DNA from: Cardiocondyla obscurior
Taxonomy: Eukaryota; Arthropoda; Insecta; Hymenoptera; Formicidae
Direction of reading: 5' to 3'
Assembly (NCBI RefSeq): GCF_019399895.1
Contig: NC_091864.1
Span: 2,396,001-2,460,000, forward strand
DNA length: 64,000 bases
The notes under the pieces are model-generated. The model ran no database searches. It was not told the DNA's origin and was given only the letters and a program-made list of their open reading frames with translations. The translations under genes and the position numbers were made by a program. This document shows positions 1 through 14,251 of this stretch, in pieces. Numbering within the stretch: position 1 is the first letter of the stretch; each line of letters begins with the position of its first letter.

Positions 1-3000
1 TTTTACGTTTTTCCAGCGTTATCGACGCGTCGCCTCCTCGCTTCTTCCCGGATTTTTCCCTTTCGCGGCCACCGTTCTCGAGACGGCGGAGCCAACCGGC
101 TCTTTCTCCGGGAAAACGCAAGCGGAAACTACCGTTCCCCCTTTTCTCCATCGCCCCCCTTTTCTTCCCTCCGCCGTTTTCCCCATCTTGGCGCTATTTC
201 GCGTTTCTAAACGGCGGGGGAAAGAGAGACTGGAATCTTCCGAAGAGACTTTTCTCCGTTGTCTTCTTTCGTCGTTTCGTTCTCTCTCTTTTTCCCCTCT
301 CCCTCACCCTAGATTTCCATCCTGGCCACGCCGAGACGCCGATGATAAAGGGAACTAATAAAATCTGCATGACGACCAACGGATTTTGCATAAAGTACTG
401 TATTCTCTCGCCCCGAAGTCCCTTGGACCTCGCTGTTATGATAACCCGGAATTTCTTCGCGATGTATAAATGTCAATTTGATCTGGCCGCGAGGGACAAG
501 ATACTGTTACCCGCGAGTACTTTCGTAGGATCATTTTCCGAGATGAACGTAAATAGAATCCGACTCGGACATTTTTATCTGAAAGATATTTCAGTAAAGA
601 TCTTTTTTTTTTTTTAAGAGAAGTTTATTGAAGTCTTAAAAGATTTTTTTTTTTTTTTCACGAAAAGTCTTGGAATTTTTTTGGATTTCTTTTTTTTTTT
701 TTTCTTTTTTTAAGAAGAAGACTTATTTGAGATTACAGCGCTGCTTTCATTAACAGTCTTTTTACGAAACCTCGGGGGCGTAAAACGTGTCGTCGAAATT
801 GACATTACGAAAAGAGGTATATACGGTCGCATATTTCTACCTACCCTCGTCGCGAATATTTCTTTTGAGCTTTTACGATTTCCTATTAAATGTTTCCATC
901 TGAGAAAACAAAGTAAAATACCGCTTCTTCTTTTCAGGCATACGAGATCGAATGAGATCTCTCGTTACGTAAAAATGTTCTACTTTGCAAGTTAAATTAC
1001 TTTACCGAACGCTACATCAAAATTTTCAATATACCAGTTAGAATTGTCAACAGTTTAATCATTAAAAAAAATTTCGTATTTGCACGTTTTATATTTTTAT
1101 TTCCCTGCCATCTGTATTTTTTTTTTTTTTTTAATGCACAATTTTTGACGAATATTTTAAAAGTGGGAGCAGAAGAGAAATATTCAATTTATATTAAAAA
1201 TTTATGTTTTCACGTTTAAACGCGATATAGGATAATGAAAATGATCGAAAACAAGCGCGATTGATCTATAGGCGAGTCTGGAAAATGTAAAAAGCACATG
1301 CTTTTCTCCCGTGAGCTTGATAAAAGGTTCAATCAATAAAAAGGTAGGTACGAATTTTTAAAGTTGCACGAGCGCAATTATTTTCAGGTATTCTGTTCCT
1401 GATCGATTTCTTTGCCTAGCACAAAAAAGAAAAAAAAAAAAAAGAAAACGAGAGACGCAAAGTCTACGACTGTCGGAGGAGAAAGAATGAATAGAAAGGG
1501 AGAGAAAGCTGAAAATAGAAAGGCAGACGCAGAAGAAGAATTGTATTAAATGAGTAAAGGAGAGAAAAACGCAACGAGTTCCAATTTACATTTGCAGCGT
1601 AAAATGAACTTGTTCTTTGAGATATTTCAATACTATTTCTTCCTTCGACTTCAATATTTCTCGCGATACAATATTCGAGTAAAATACATATACTAATGTC
1701 GCAAGACTTGAAAAAAAAAAGAAAGAAATAAAAAAAAAATATCTGCATTGCGGATCTTGGTAAAAGAAACTCAAACCGTACCTTTTCTTGAAGGGAGTTA
1801 AAATTTGGCACGAGATCGAAACTCATTCGAGTAAAATGCCTTCGCCAGCTGACTATCATCTAGGCTGAAGTATCATTGAAATCCGATTCGCTTTGGAAGA
1901 AGATGAAAACTGTTAGTAGGCCTATTTTCATTTCACGATCGTTAAAAGTAATATTTCAAGCTGATAATACGATTCAGTACACGATCTTGTCAGGCTACAT
2001 ACTTTATGAGATAATTATTTAAATAAAAACGGACTGTAGATATTAATTTAATTTTGTCCTTTTGCTAGCGCGTGTAAACGGAAGGAAACTTATTTAAGAG
2101 TGAAATTTCGCCACGTTAAAATCTGTAAGATTTTCCATAATAGCAAATGTATTCGAGTGCTTTCGTAAGAGGATGTTTTATTTAAAAAAATTCGAAGTAT
2201 CTGATTTTACTTCTCGGCAATCACGTTTTCGTGGAAGACGCGCTTCTCTCTGAAACAAACTCTCGTCGAGGACAGGAATGGCAGGAATCGGCAGCGCGAT
2301 ATGTCTTTCGGTCGATGTAAAAACCGTTCCCATACACGTTGCCAGGTTTGCATCAATGATCTTCCCACGTTTCCCCGCCCGATTGCAATTGTATGCGACC
2401 GTTCCTTTTTCGCAAAACGACCGGCTCCGTTTTTCGGTTAACATTTCATCTCCCGAACGCCACTGAGTAGAAAACGTCGGTGGCAGGAACTTCGATAAAG
2501 AACGTAATCATCGACGATTTCGCGTAATTCGACATGCTTTTTACAAATATAAATTTTCGATTACTTTTTCTTTTTTTCTTTTTTTTTTTTTTCTTCCGTA
2601 ACTCTGAATCAATTTCTTAAATCCGTACGCTCTCTCAAGTTTTTAGTCCAACTCTTCGCTCTACATTTTAAGTTCTCAGACGTCGAGTTTAACTCCTAAT
2701 CCTTAGCTTTCGACTATCAAATCTCACGTCGCAGACTCCAATTTTAGCCGTTCGATTACTAATATTTAACGTACGCGGTTTGACTGTGGCTAAATTTTTT
2801 AATGACTTAAATCTACCTAAGTGGGTAAAGCGAGAAATACAGCATTGTATAAAAGCTGTGTAAAAAGAAAAAAAAAAGTTTCCTTTGCAAGGATTATAAT
2901 AAACATGCTGGCCTGTGGAATTTTACGTCGTTTGGTCCTAATTTCCGTCCTGTCTGTATACCGTAAGGCATAACAGTACCGCATTCCGAATGCCCTTCGT

Positions 3001-4062
3001 TTCTTCGTTTCTCTCCGTTCACTTTTCCGAGAGCGTCTGTTTCTCGGCCGCTTTACCTGTTCCCCTTTGCCCTCATCGATTTTCGTTAAAAGGTACGGTT
3101 TCAGAAAACCGTACGCGATAGCGAGGCCTCTTTTTGTTACGCCCCGGGATACCTCTTTCTCCGCCAAAATCTAATCTCGACTGCGGCTGATACAAAAAAA
3201 ATGATGGATCCTCTTTCGTCGAGTTGACATTAAGCCTGCTAAATAAGCGAGAGAACATCGTTCATCATTTTTTAAAATGAGATTTATTTTAATACCGCAA
3301 CTTTTTACGCCCGCGCGATATAATGTCACCGGCCCGTTGACGATCCCGACGTTACAGATGTTTTTCAATCGTCAATTTTTGCAGCCTTTAAACTCGAGCT
3401 TCTTGTCGCGATGACTTGGACGAACGATGGGGAACGGAAGGAGGAATGGAAACTACTGTCTTGCGACTATTTCGTCGATTTCTTTTTTAATAATATCGCG
3501 AAGACGGCTCCCGTTTTGCTCCGGCCGTTCTCCGCGCCAGCCTGGTTTTCGAAGGGAAGGAAAGGAGAGGCGAAAGGTACGAAGCGATGGGGACGTTCCT
3601 CGCGAGATGGAGGGAATGGACGCACCCGGAACCGTCATTTCACCGGGCGAGGAGAACGGCGAGAGAGATCCGTGACACGTGGAGAGAACCAAGAAAGGCG
3701 AAAGGAAACTAGATATTTGTTCTATCCCGTGGATACTCCGTGCAATTAATCTCGGGAACTGATGCCGGGTAAGAAACTGTCCGACAGCTTTTTGATTATA
3801 ATCAGAAGTAAGAGAAACATCAACGTTAAATGTAACAATATATTTTATGATTTTTCTTTCTTTCTTCTTTTTTTTTTTTTTTTTTTTTTTTTTGTTTAAG
3901 GGCGAAAGAAAACCGTAGGTGTATCACGAACGGATTTTTCTCGCAGCCAACAATCGTAAATTAAAATTGTAACTACTGTCGGCAGCGAGACCTCGTCTTG
4001 AATGTCGTCACTTACGAGTACAAACGCGGTCAATCAAAGAACAGACGTAATAAATAAACAGA

Positions 4063-4098
4063 AGAGAGAGAGAAAGAGAGAAAAAGAAAAAGACAGAG
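4063..4098 (+). repeat. GA-rich simple repeat
   Basis: Imperfect (GA)n/(GAAA)n tract read directly. GAGA elements can bind GAGA factor in insects, but no function is shown here. Confidence 0.7.
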
Positions 4099-7000
4099 AT
4101 CGAGAATAACTGGAGTTACACAGCGACTGATGCAGCGTGGAAAATATCGCATACATTCTCATTGATTATTTCACTTTTTCTTTTATCAATACGTTTTGTT
4201 GAGAATTAAATTATCAACGATAAAATCAATTTATTCACTAATTCAACTCTTTTCGCTGCTGTAGAAATGTATGTACAAATGTAAAATAAAAGGAGAAAAA
4301 AAAAAAAAAAATGGAAAAGCGTGTCACTACTTTACAAATCCGTACTCGTCTTTTATACGACATCTGTGTCATTTATATGGATTCATTATATTAACTTGCC
4401 GCTTGACAAATCTCGATAATGCGCGACCTTCATTTTCTCGTGTTCGTCGTCAAGTTCCAAGCTCTTTTCGTTCGGTCGGCAGAGCGGGATAAACGAGGAC
4501 CATGGAAACCACCCCGAGCACCACGTGATCACGAGCGGGGGGGGATTGCGACCCTTCGAAACGCGGAGGGTGAACGCGGGTCTCGCTCAAGGTCGCACGT
4601 GGACCGCTGCGAGCGGTATCACGTCTCGATTCCGGCGAGCTAAAACATTTCTCTTTTTTTTTTCCTTTTTTCTTTTTCTTGTTTTCTCCCTCGCCCGTCG
4701 AACTAAGCGCGGAAGCTGCGATCCCGCGCGAGAAAGAATTCTCCAAGTCCCTTCCCCGAGCCGTTCTATTTCTCTCCTCGCGTTTCTCGCTTTTTTTTTT
4801 TTTTTTCCCTCGATGCGCCCGCAATTTACGTCGTTGAACGTTCTCATCGCGCTCTCCACTCGCTCGGAGAAATCGAATGCGTTATATCGCCTCTAGGAAT
4901 TGCCAGTGCTTCTTTGTAACTCCCCTCCGCAAGGAAGAAGAAATGGAAATGGCACTTCTTGAGTACGGAGAAAGGAGCAGCGAGATGACGACGGCGATGA
5001 CGGCCACGTCGGCGGGCAGTTCCCGAAGTAGGCGCTCGGAGCGAATGAAACAAAGAAGGAGGCCCGAAGAAAAGGTGGAGAGAAAAGGGTAGCGAACGGG
5101 GGATAGCGGAGAGAAGAGTCAGCTCCTTTGTGCGAGCAGCGCTCGAACGGGAAGGAGCAAAGGGGATGAAAGCGGTCGAAAAAGAACCAGGGGAGACAGA
5201 TGGCCCTTCCAGACAATGAGAAACTTCGGGGATAAGGGCAGTGCAATGAGCGAGAATGCGAGGGGAGAGAATGGAAGAAAACAGCGTCCGAGAGAGGATG
5301 AGAGAGCGAGAGAGAGAGCCGAAGGAAAGATACGAGCTGCTTTTTCAAGGAAGGGACGTGGAGGATGTAATAAACGATGGTGAAAGACAGAGAAAGGGAG
5401 AAAAAGACAAAAAAAGAGAAAGAAAGAGAGAGCTAACGGAGATAAAGAGCAGAGCTGCTATCACGGGGAAGAGAAGAGGATGGAAAACGGGTGACTCAGG
5501 CAGAGAGTGGACCGCGCGGGGCAATTTCTGGGGGCGATTAACGACGAGCCAACTGAAAGAGGACACACGCGCATTTTTCTCCGTGTTGAACGGCACGTTT
5601 CGTACGTGTAACATACTTAACCCTGACATTACCGAGAGAGAATTTTCTATCGCGGGAGCAGGTTTATATTTAGTATATAAAATAAACAGCGCCGCTGCAA
5701 TTTCTAAACTCACGAAACTCCGTTGCAACGACTTGTTAGGGTAACGAAACGCGCGTGTCAATTAGACAAATGCGAGAAAAGGAATCCGCGAGACTCGCCT
5801 CTCGAGGCAACGAGTGGAAAAAAATTGATTTAATGTACTTCCTACAAGTCGGATAAGTGGCCGATTTTTTTACCTTTTCCGACGATATATGCTAAGTCTT
5901 AAAAGCGATCAATGCGAAGGCGGCGAGTGTTGCGATCGTGCACTTCATTGAGTACTCCACCCCGTTCCTCTCTCTTTTATCCAACGGCTGTAGTTTTATT
6001 AACGTATCGCTAAAGAAGAATGAACGCGCGTAGCTCCGAGAGTGTGACATTTACGTCGTAATCTTAAGAATAGCACGCGAGGCGCGATGCATGGTTCGTT
6101 ACTCGATGGAAAACCAGCCGTGGGCTAAAGTTAAATATTTCGCATCGATTAAATTACCCCGGCATTTTATGATTCGCTAATTAACAATAATCGTTCTCCT
6201 TTCGCGCGAACGCGCGGCCGCTCTTGTCCCGCGAATAAAAATAACGTCGCGTAGGTAATAATTGTATATTAAAGAACAAAATTAATTGAATGCCAAGTAA
6301 AAATAGAATTAATCGTCGAGCTGCAAGTGAGTATACTTCTTTTTGTGCGTTTAAAAAAAAAGAAAAAAAAACTCGGTAATGTTCCGATATGAAATCATTA
6401 ATTACATACGATGTATCCTTGTCTGTGGATTCGCGATCTGCATAAACGCGAACGGTGAATCGCGTCAAAAACAAAAGTTTTAGAAATCCGCTACTGAATA
6501 TTTAGCGCGTTAATTAAGGATTAATTAATCAAACGTCGATGCCTTTCAGTTAGCTTTACACGACGAGAAGAAATCGTTTCGAGATAATTTAACGCGCAAT
6601 AGCTTACACCGACTACATCTAGCATCCTTGGCAATTATATGTACGAGACACGTCGATCGGCACCGCTCCTTTTTACGCAGCGACGTAGGAAACTCCTTTC
6701 TCCTTTTACCGGGGATAATACTTCACGACGCCCTGCGTCCCGTTTCTTCTTTTCGATCGCGCGCGAAGGATGTACGACGAAATTGCACCAACGCTAATCG
6801 TGTCTATTAATTAATTTGACCCTTCGAGAATCAGGCGCGACATAGCCGAGAATAATTTAAATCAACAAACGTAAGAAAATTATGCAAGATTCGTAACATT
6901 GTATACATTCGAACTATTACAGGGAGCTCCGTTCAGTTTTTTTTCTTTTTCTTTTGTCATTCAAACGTATTGCTGGTGAAAAAAAAAAAAAAGTTTCAAA

Positions 7001-7739
7001 AATAATACCTTAATTGATCCAAGAGAGCTTTTTACCTAAGCGAGTTGAGGACAGAATGGAGAAATCGATGTTGTAGCCTTTTCTCCTTTCCTTGTTCCCT
7101 CATACTCCCTCTCTCTCTCTTTCTCTCTCTCTTTTTTCATGTTACCTATATCTCCTACAAGCCATTTGTCGTCCTCTTTGAAGAAGAAACAGGATGCGCG
7201 AAACGTTGAAGGAATGAGAAGGAGACGTGAATGTGAAAGACAGGAGGGTGGCTGGTGAGCGAAAGAGCGAGGGATGACTGCTATATAGCCGGGTCGAAGA
7301 GAAAGCTGAGGAGGGCGAAGGTGAGAGGGCGAGATACGTCGGCGTAGGCGAAGGTGGAGCGGTTCGGTGATGTCGGGAGGAGGAAAAGGGACGGAGAAAA
7401 TACTTGGGAGGGAAGGTAAAAGGAGGAAGAGCAAGAAGAGGCGGCGGGTGAAGGCAGATCGAAGCGCAGCAAGGGAAGAAAGGAGAGAAGGTTAGGGTGG
7501 CTAGCCGGGATGGTATCGGGGGAAGTCAGAGGGTGAAGAGACAAAGCAGAAGAGAGGGCGAGGGAGGGTTGGGTGGCAGAAGAAACAGTACACGAGCGCA
7601 GAGCGAAGAAAGAGAAGCATTTCGTGCCCTTCTCCCTCCCGTACTTCTCTCCTTCTGGCATGGCTCTTTTTGTGCTTCCCTCTTTCGCTCGTCCGAGATA
7701 TACCGGGTGGAAGAGATGAGGAGGAGAAGAGAGGAGTGA

Positions 7740-7945
7740 GAAAAAAAAAGAGAGAGAAAGAGAGAGAGAGAAAAGGAGAAAAGATTCTCCTTCGTTCTTC
7801 TGGATGAGTCAGGCGCAGGTCAGGCGAAGGGGGAAGGACGAACAGGAAGCCGGGTAGAGTAAAGGCAGCGGGAGAAAGAGAAAAGAGAGATAGAGAGAGA
7901 GAAGAAGAGAGGGTGAGAAGCGGAGGAAGAGAGAGCGTGCGAAAA
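7740..7945 (+). repeat. GA-rich low-complexity tracts
   Basis: Several AGAGAG/GAGAAAG blocks in a strongly purine-biased stretch running from about 7,040 to 7,990. The complementary strand gives spurious serine/leucine-rich open frames. Confidence 0.7.
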
Positions 7946-9369
7946 AGAGAGAGGCCACGACGACGACTTAGCTGGGAGAGAACACGAAGATCCGAAACGG
8001 GGACAAAGAGAAAATGACAAAGGCGAGAGGGGCGGCCGATTCGATTGGAAAGGCAGGCGGAGGGGCCTCTTTCCTTTTACCAGCGTTTTCTCCGTATTAC
8101 GTTCCATACTTTCCGTTGTTCCTGCGTGCGCGCGCGTCCGACTAACACGTGTCCGCGTCTATATACGCGATCAAATACACGTATACCCGGCGTTCTCTTT
8201 TCTTTCCGACGTCCCCCTCGTCTCCGTCGACCTCCTGTCCTATCCTCCTCCTTCACCCTCCATACCGTTCTCCTTCTGCCTCTCCTCATCGTTTCGCGCT
8301 ACCTTCGTCCTCTTCGTCGCTATTGTACGTGCGTATATACGCGGGGCGCACGTGTGTGTACGTGCGCCTTGTCTCAATCGTCGTACCGCGGAGGTTTCAT
8401 GTCGCGCGGCTCTGCACTCCCGCGGCGAGAGGGCGGCTTTGTACGTGGGTGAACGGGAAAATGTCTTTTGAAACCTTTCTAGGTCGCTCTCGATCGCCCC
8501 ACTGTCAGTCATACACACGCGAGATCCAGCTCTCGAGAAAACGCTTGGCCGCCGCGCACATCGTCCGCTCGACGTCGGCGTCACCTTAAGTTTTGCTCCG
8601 TAAAACGCGCGTTACTTTGATAAGCGATATCGAAATGCTAGACCATCTCCGATTCAATTGGGCGCGCACGAATGACCGTGTGACAGCCGCATTTAAATTC
8701 GATAGCTACGAAACTACGCAGATCCTCAAGCTCCGAAGGCCAAGAAGAACGAAAGGAGGATAACAGCGAAGGATGACACCGTGACAAAAAAAAAAAGAAA
8801 GAAAGAAAGAATGAGGAAGAGACGAAAAGAGTAGAGAACACTAAATTCATTTCACGAGGCTCGTATTCGTTACGCGGTTTTACGATTATTAAAAAAAAAA
8901 AAAAAAAAACAAATGTAATGATTGAACGTTAGGAAAGCTTAGCCTTCTGGCGAAATCTGTTAATTAAATAATTTCTTACAAAAAAACTCCTACGTTTATA
9001 CTTCGGGTCAAGGTTCGAACGGACGGACCGGAAAGACCGTTCGCTTCTCCCTCGCCGAACGGAAAATCTTTCCTGTTATTTCGCGAGAGGGGGAGAGATC
9101 CTTGCGTTGCGTAGCGAAATCAAGCATCGTCCTGTAATACGCCTACTCGTTGCCATCGCGACATTTCACAAACGAAGTTACGAACGAGCGTGGCTATTGA
9201 GACAGCGCGCGGCGAGACTCGTTCTCGCTTTTGCAATTTGTAAATCTCGTCAAGCGCGCGCGCGAGCGCGAGGAATTACGGTACCGCGATCCTCGCGTTC
9301 CCTCTCTTTTTTTCGCCGATTCGCATCTGGTCGTCCTCCGGAACTCGATCCTTGAATCGCGTCGGGTGG

Positions 9370-9412
9370 GAAAAAAAAAAAAAGAAAGAAAGAAAGAAAG
9401 AAAAAAAAAAGA
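9370..9412 (+). repeat. (GAAA)n microsatellite
   Basis: Poly(A) followed by GAAA repeats and another A run; it is the core of a purine tract continuing to about 9,545. Confidence 0.8.
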
Positions 9413-12400
9413 GGCAGGAAGAGAGAAGGAGGCGATCGATGGAAGAGAAGAGACGTATGCGGTGAGACGGTGGAGGAGAAAGGCGGAGGGATAGAAAAAA
9501 GGGAAAGACGAGGGGGGGGGAGGAGAGAGGCCGAAGCTAGAATATGCGCAAGATGGATAGACGAAGAGAGGAAGAGAGAAAAGGTGTTGTTCCATCGAGC
9601 GCGAGGCGCGAGGCAAGGCTGAGAGAAGGAACAGTAAAATTGTGGAGAATGTGCACGCGCCATCATCAGGGTGGCCTAGATTCAGCCAAGACCTGCTTTC
9701 TAGGCAGCATTTCTCTTTATCATCAGACGACGCGCGAGCGCGATGTATAGGCAGACCGTTGCGCGCGGAGAAAATCTTTCGCGGGATGCACCGACCGCTT
9801 CATCGCGGGACGAAAGATCGTAACGTTAAACTTTTCGGTCCTTGATCGGCCTGGCTACGAATTCGTTCACGTTAGCGTTCTCGTAATACGTGGAATATCA
9901 TGTCGTGGAGGATTAAAGAGAGAAAGAGATAGAGAGAGAAGAGGGAGAGAAAGAAAAACGTTCCTCATTCGACGACTCGCGTCTCTCATTAGCAATTATA
10001 TAGTGGTACTCTCTCAATCACGTTTTTACGAAAGCCCCGCGATACGTTTACCGCTCTAAAACAAGTTGAAACTGGTAATTCGTTAATTACGAGACGATCG
10101 TTTAATAATCTTCAGCATGAATCTCGTTAAGCGCAAAAGTATTATGTAGCGTTGGACGTGTTAATTTTCCAACTAGCTGGTGCCTGTTCTAAAGACGACG
10201 GCGGATTGAAGTCATAGGCGTGGAAGAATGTTAAAAGGGAGAACAGTCGCGAATTTCAACGAGCTAAGTACCTGTTTTAAGCTGTCGCTGAGCTCTCCCG
10301 ACGAATTTATTAACGTATTCCCCGGGGGAGAAGGGAGATAGAAGGGCGCGCGTGTTGATGCAATTACAAAACTTGGCCGATCGGTCACTATCAATCATCG
10401 GCGATTTTCTCCTATTTGACGGTCATTTAATTACCAAGATAAACCCGTTTACTGCACGCGCCCGCGTACACGATGAAACGAGAGGCTGCGAAGCCTTTCG
10501 TCGGCCGTGTCACGCACGGCGATCGACACGCGATGCAACTTACGGCGCCGCGATTGTTGACAGGAAAATACAATCGTTCGACCACTGGCACACTAACGAT
10601 ATAAGCAAGAAATGTGGTAACAAATCCTGGGAATCTGCGAGAATAAAGTCTATTACCCCTTTCGTTCCTGAATATTTTTCCCTCCCAGAATCAAAGACAA
10701 GACAGAGATCAGCTGTTTCAAAGATGTTGCATTAAAAATTTTTTAACGTAAAAAAAAAAAAAATTCTTAAGTGTGATATATGTATATTATTTGAGACGAA
10801 AAGATTGATTTTTAATAACGACCAAACGATGTTCTCGTCACCTCCGATGTCTCCACTATCAAGATCGGTCTTTTACATTAACAGAAACAAAGAGATTCTA
10901 TCCAATTATCATATTTAATGCAGTCGACGTCGAGAATAGCGGGCCGCGAGCTTCTATCAATTAATTTTAATTCATTATAAATTATATTGTTTTAATTAAA
11001 GTCACGTCATATAGATTTCGTATTACGTAAAAGGGAGAAGTACCTGCGCAACGTCTAGACCGGGCATAATTAAATTAAATTAAATTAAAACAACGACGAC
11101 TATCGTACCACATCACTTCGCTTCGTTGTCAAAGGGAAAAATCACACGGCACGACGATCGCTGCCCGTTACCCGTCGTTGTTTTATTAAATCATTTTATC
11201 TACGCGAACGTGTACGAATGCGCGGAATAATATTACATGTTTCCGCAATGAGGAAATCTTTTGGGGTAAGCTTCCGGGATTTTCGGGGCGCAGTTTTCTG
11301 CAGATTCATATCGGGAGGAGACGTCTTCGACGCGGCCGCGGCTCTCGCGTCTGAATGCACCCCGCGCGTTCGTAATCGCTGATTATTGGCCGGTGCATCG
11401 CGCACGTGACCCACCGTAACGGGTGACACGGCCGTTTCATGCGGCCGAAAACCGCGTGGTCGTGGAGACGCGTGCGCTGACTTGAAGAGAAATCCGGCCC
11501 AACGATTGATTTTTACAAATTTATTCAAATTGACTTTAACAACCGTTTAATTAATTTCGTATCTCTCTCATTTTTTAAAGCCGAGGAGAAAAACAAAGGT
11601 AAATCGAACGAAAACCGCGGTCCTAAAATCAGAAGCGTCGCGTTATCCGCTTTCGGTATTTTTACGCGTCCTAGCAAAGACTTGTGGTTTCGTTACTTCT
11701 AACGTGCTTCTCATCAGATCCTAACGACTTGTCACGAGTCGGCCGTGTCGCACACGTCCAGTCGTATTACGCGTCGTGATTCGCAATCAAATCGGTGCAC
11801 GGCCTCGGCCACGATCGCGAAAGAAAAGCGAGAAAAATCGTTGCCTCTCGCTGTGCCGCTTCGGCTATTGTTTCGAACGCGATTTAATTCGCTTGTCGCG
11901 CGGTTGTAAAATATACAATTTCTATCTCGGAAAGCACGTTTCGTCATCGTTGACTTTCGAATCAGTCGCGTTAAAGTTATAGATCTTGCCGCTTTTTCTC
12001 GATTTTCGAGTCGAGCCCCGGGTCGGCGGAAAAATTTTTTTTCGAGTCTTAGACTCCGTTTTTGTGCTGAATCCGGACGAGTTAGAAGTTCGGACAGGCA
12101 TGAAACCGATAATCAAACATTTCCAACGTCACAGGACGGTAATTTCGCGCACAAAGGCGCGACGTCGCCGTATTGTTGCCCGTTCGCGTCTCGCAATTGG
12201 CTCATTGACTGGCGCACTTGCCCGGGAAGCACGTGGCCTCATTGATAATCAAACGGGGAAAAAAGGCAGAAGAGAAAAAAAAAAAAAAAAGAACTTACCC
12301 CTCGAGCGCTCGTTGACAAGAAGTCGCTAAAATGTCATTTTTAATTTAAAAAAAAAAAAAAAGATTTTTATAGTCCCGACGAATGTACATTGAAAAATTG

Positions 12401-12529
12401 AAGCTCGCGGTCTAACCACAGAACGAATCGTCGAGGACGCGTCGATAAAACGATGAAAAAGCGCGACTGACGGCGACCACGGTCGTCTCGACGACGTCTC
12501 CCCCGCGGAAAATAGTAACAGTTACTCAC

Positions 12530-13456
12530 CTCACCATAACTTGACCCAGAAATCAAATCGCAGCGGCAACGTTAGCAGGCAGTTGGGCAGCAACGACAAC
12601 GGCGATCCGGAATCCCGTTGATGATCGCCAATCCCGCGCCGCTCCGCGAGGGGCTGCCGACGTGCACACACTTTCGTTGTTTTACCAGATGATGACAATC
12701 ACAACCGTTCGCGGAGGCGCGAAATACGGTGAAAATGGTCCTCGGTGCCGTGCGTTTACGATTTTCGCGCGCCACGCACGTTACGGGCGGAAGACGGCAC
12801 CGTAAACTGTCACCCACGCACGAGCCGGGTGCTGGCCGTGTCGAACCGTCACGCGAGAGACACGCACGCACGTACCGCGTTGCCCACTGGCAGCTGTCAC
12901 TCACGGATTGCCCGTGAAAACGTCGCGGCCCGAAGTGGCATAGCGAATCACGGGGAGACAGAGACAGCGGGAGACTCCGGCGGCCGCGAGGAAACGAGAG
13001 GGAGAGAGGGCGAGGGAGAAGGAGAGAAGAACGGAGATGGTAAAGGCGCAACGAGTCGGCGAGAAGGAGACAGGGGGTGAAAGGGGAAAAGAGAAAGAAG
13101 GGGAAAGAGAGAGGATGGAAGAAAGACAGCGTCGATTGCGTCGAGCATGCATGCACACTAGGGGGCACTGCGATGGCGGCGGCGACGGATGAGCCGTGCT
13201 CCGTTGCGGACGGTGGCGCAAAGCGATTAAGCGATTTTGTTGTGGACCCCGATTCTTCCCTTCGTCGGCTCTCTCTTCCCGGCTTTCCACTTCTCCCGCG
13301 CGTCGCCTTTCGCCTCTCTCCCGCACCGACCGCGCTGCGCCTCCAACTTGCTCTAGAACGGAAACCCGGCTCTTTATCCCCACTTCCACTCCCCTCCCCA
13401 CTGTACGAGCAGGTCCACCACTCGCTAGTAACGTTGCAGCGCCTGACGTCAGGCGC
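12530..13456 (-). promoter_or_regulatory. possible divergent first exon and promoter on the minus strand
   Basis: Read on the minus strand, a good splice donor (GAG|GTGAGT, exon end 12,530) lies downstream of a GC-rich block with a perfect 18-bp palindrome holding a full cAMP-response element (13,439-13,456). That combination fits a first exon of a transcript running leftward. A 310-residue minus frame inside (12,572-13,504) is low complexity and not recognisable, so I do not call a protein. It could equally be an upstream lola promoter. Confidence 0.3.
13439..13456. promoter_or_regulatory. palindromic CRE site
   Basis: The 18 bases GCGCCTGACGTCAGGCGC form a perfect palindrome whose centre (13,444-13,451) is TGACGTCA, the consensus for CREB/ATF bZIP dimers. 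It lies in a GC-rich block about 0.9 kb upstream of the first lola first-exon donor. Confidence 0.6.
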
Positions 13457-14251
13457 GTAACGCCCGAAAGCGCGCGCGGGATTTTTAGAAGGGACCGTTT
13501 TCAAAGCCGGAACACCGTCCTCTCATTGTTAGCGTCAGCGGTTATCTGTACTTCTATTCGACTTATAGTCAGCGCCCGCTGCCTCCGCGTATCGAATACA
13601 CCGGCCGCATTTTTTTAATACACCCGCAAAAAATGAGCTTCATGTAGTATGACAGTTTCGAACGCAATTAGACGGTGGAGAAATAAATGTCCGTTTACGT
13701 CGTCAAGTTTTAGTCGTCAACCGTTTTAAATGTCATTCGAATCAATCGTTACGATTATAATTACGTCGACGTCCCGTCGTCAAGCGTAATGCAAGAGCGC
13801 GATCCGATGCGATTTAACGTTCTCAAAATGTTTCGTTAATTTCGCGGGCAGAAAAGTAGTTGTCGAGATATATCAATAATTACTTCCGATGCCAATCAGC
13901 CGCTTAAGATGATCTCCGTCCGGCACATCTTTTTTCGAGCCCGCCATTGACATTATCCGAGAGATTTGTTCCGCTCTCTTTCGAAGCTGCGACACGATCT
14001 GCTCCGGTATTTTCCTTTATCGTCGCACTCGAGGAAACGCGGTCAACCGTCGACCGGCGCCCATGCCGCTCGCGAGTCTCGACGATCCTGGGGCTCGTTC
14101 TCATTGCGTGCCCTCGCCAATCGCTGACCGATGCGCAGAAGGCGAATCGGCGGGTTCTGCGCCGCGTCTGGGAGCGCTGGAACCAGCGCGAGCTCCGTTT
14201 CCGTGCGCGGTGGCGTTGTCCTCTCGCAGAAACTGATCGATCGTAAGCGCG

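Larger units (their letters stand above)
1..12500. other. upstream non-coding region, low-complexity rich
   Basis: I see no recognisable gene here. The many open frames lie in purine-rich or pyrimidine-rich stretches (for example 4,060-4,110, 4,920-5,480, 7,040-7,990, 9,360-9,545) and their conceptual products are runs of R/E/K or S/L/F/P, as expected from strand-biased low-complexity DNA. Poly(T)/poly(A) runs are frequent. It may be distal lola 5' sequence, regulatory DNA, or an intergenic region; nothing in the sequence decides this. Confidence 0.6.

Noticed and set aside
5256..5744. 162-residue + frame
   Set aside because: Made of Arg/Glu runs from a GA-rich tract; typical low-complexity artefact.
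12572..13504. 310-residue minus-strand open frame
   Set aside because: It is Arg/Ser/Pro-rich low-complexity sequence from a GC-rich, strand-biased block, overlapped by several other open frames, with no recognisable domain.
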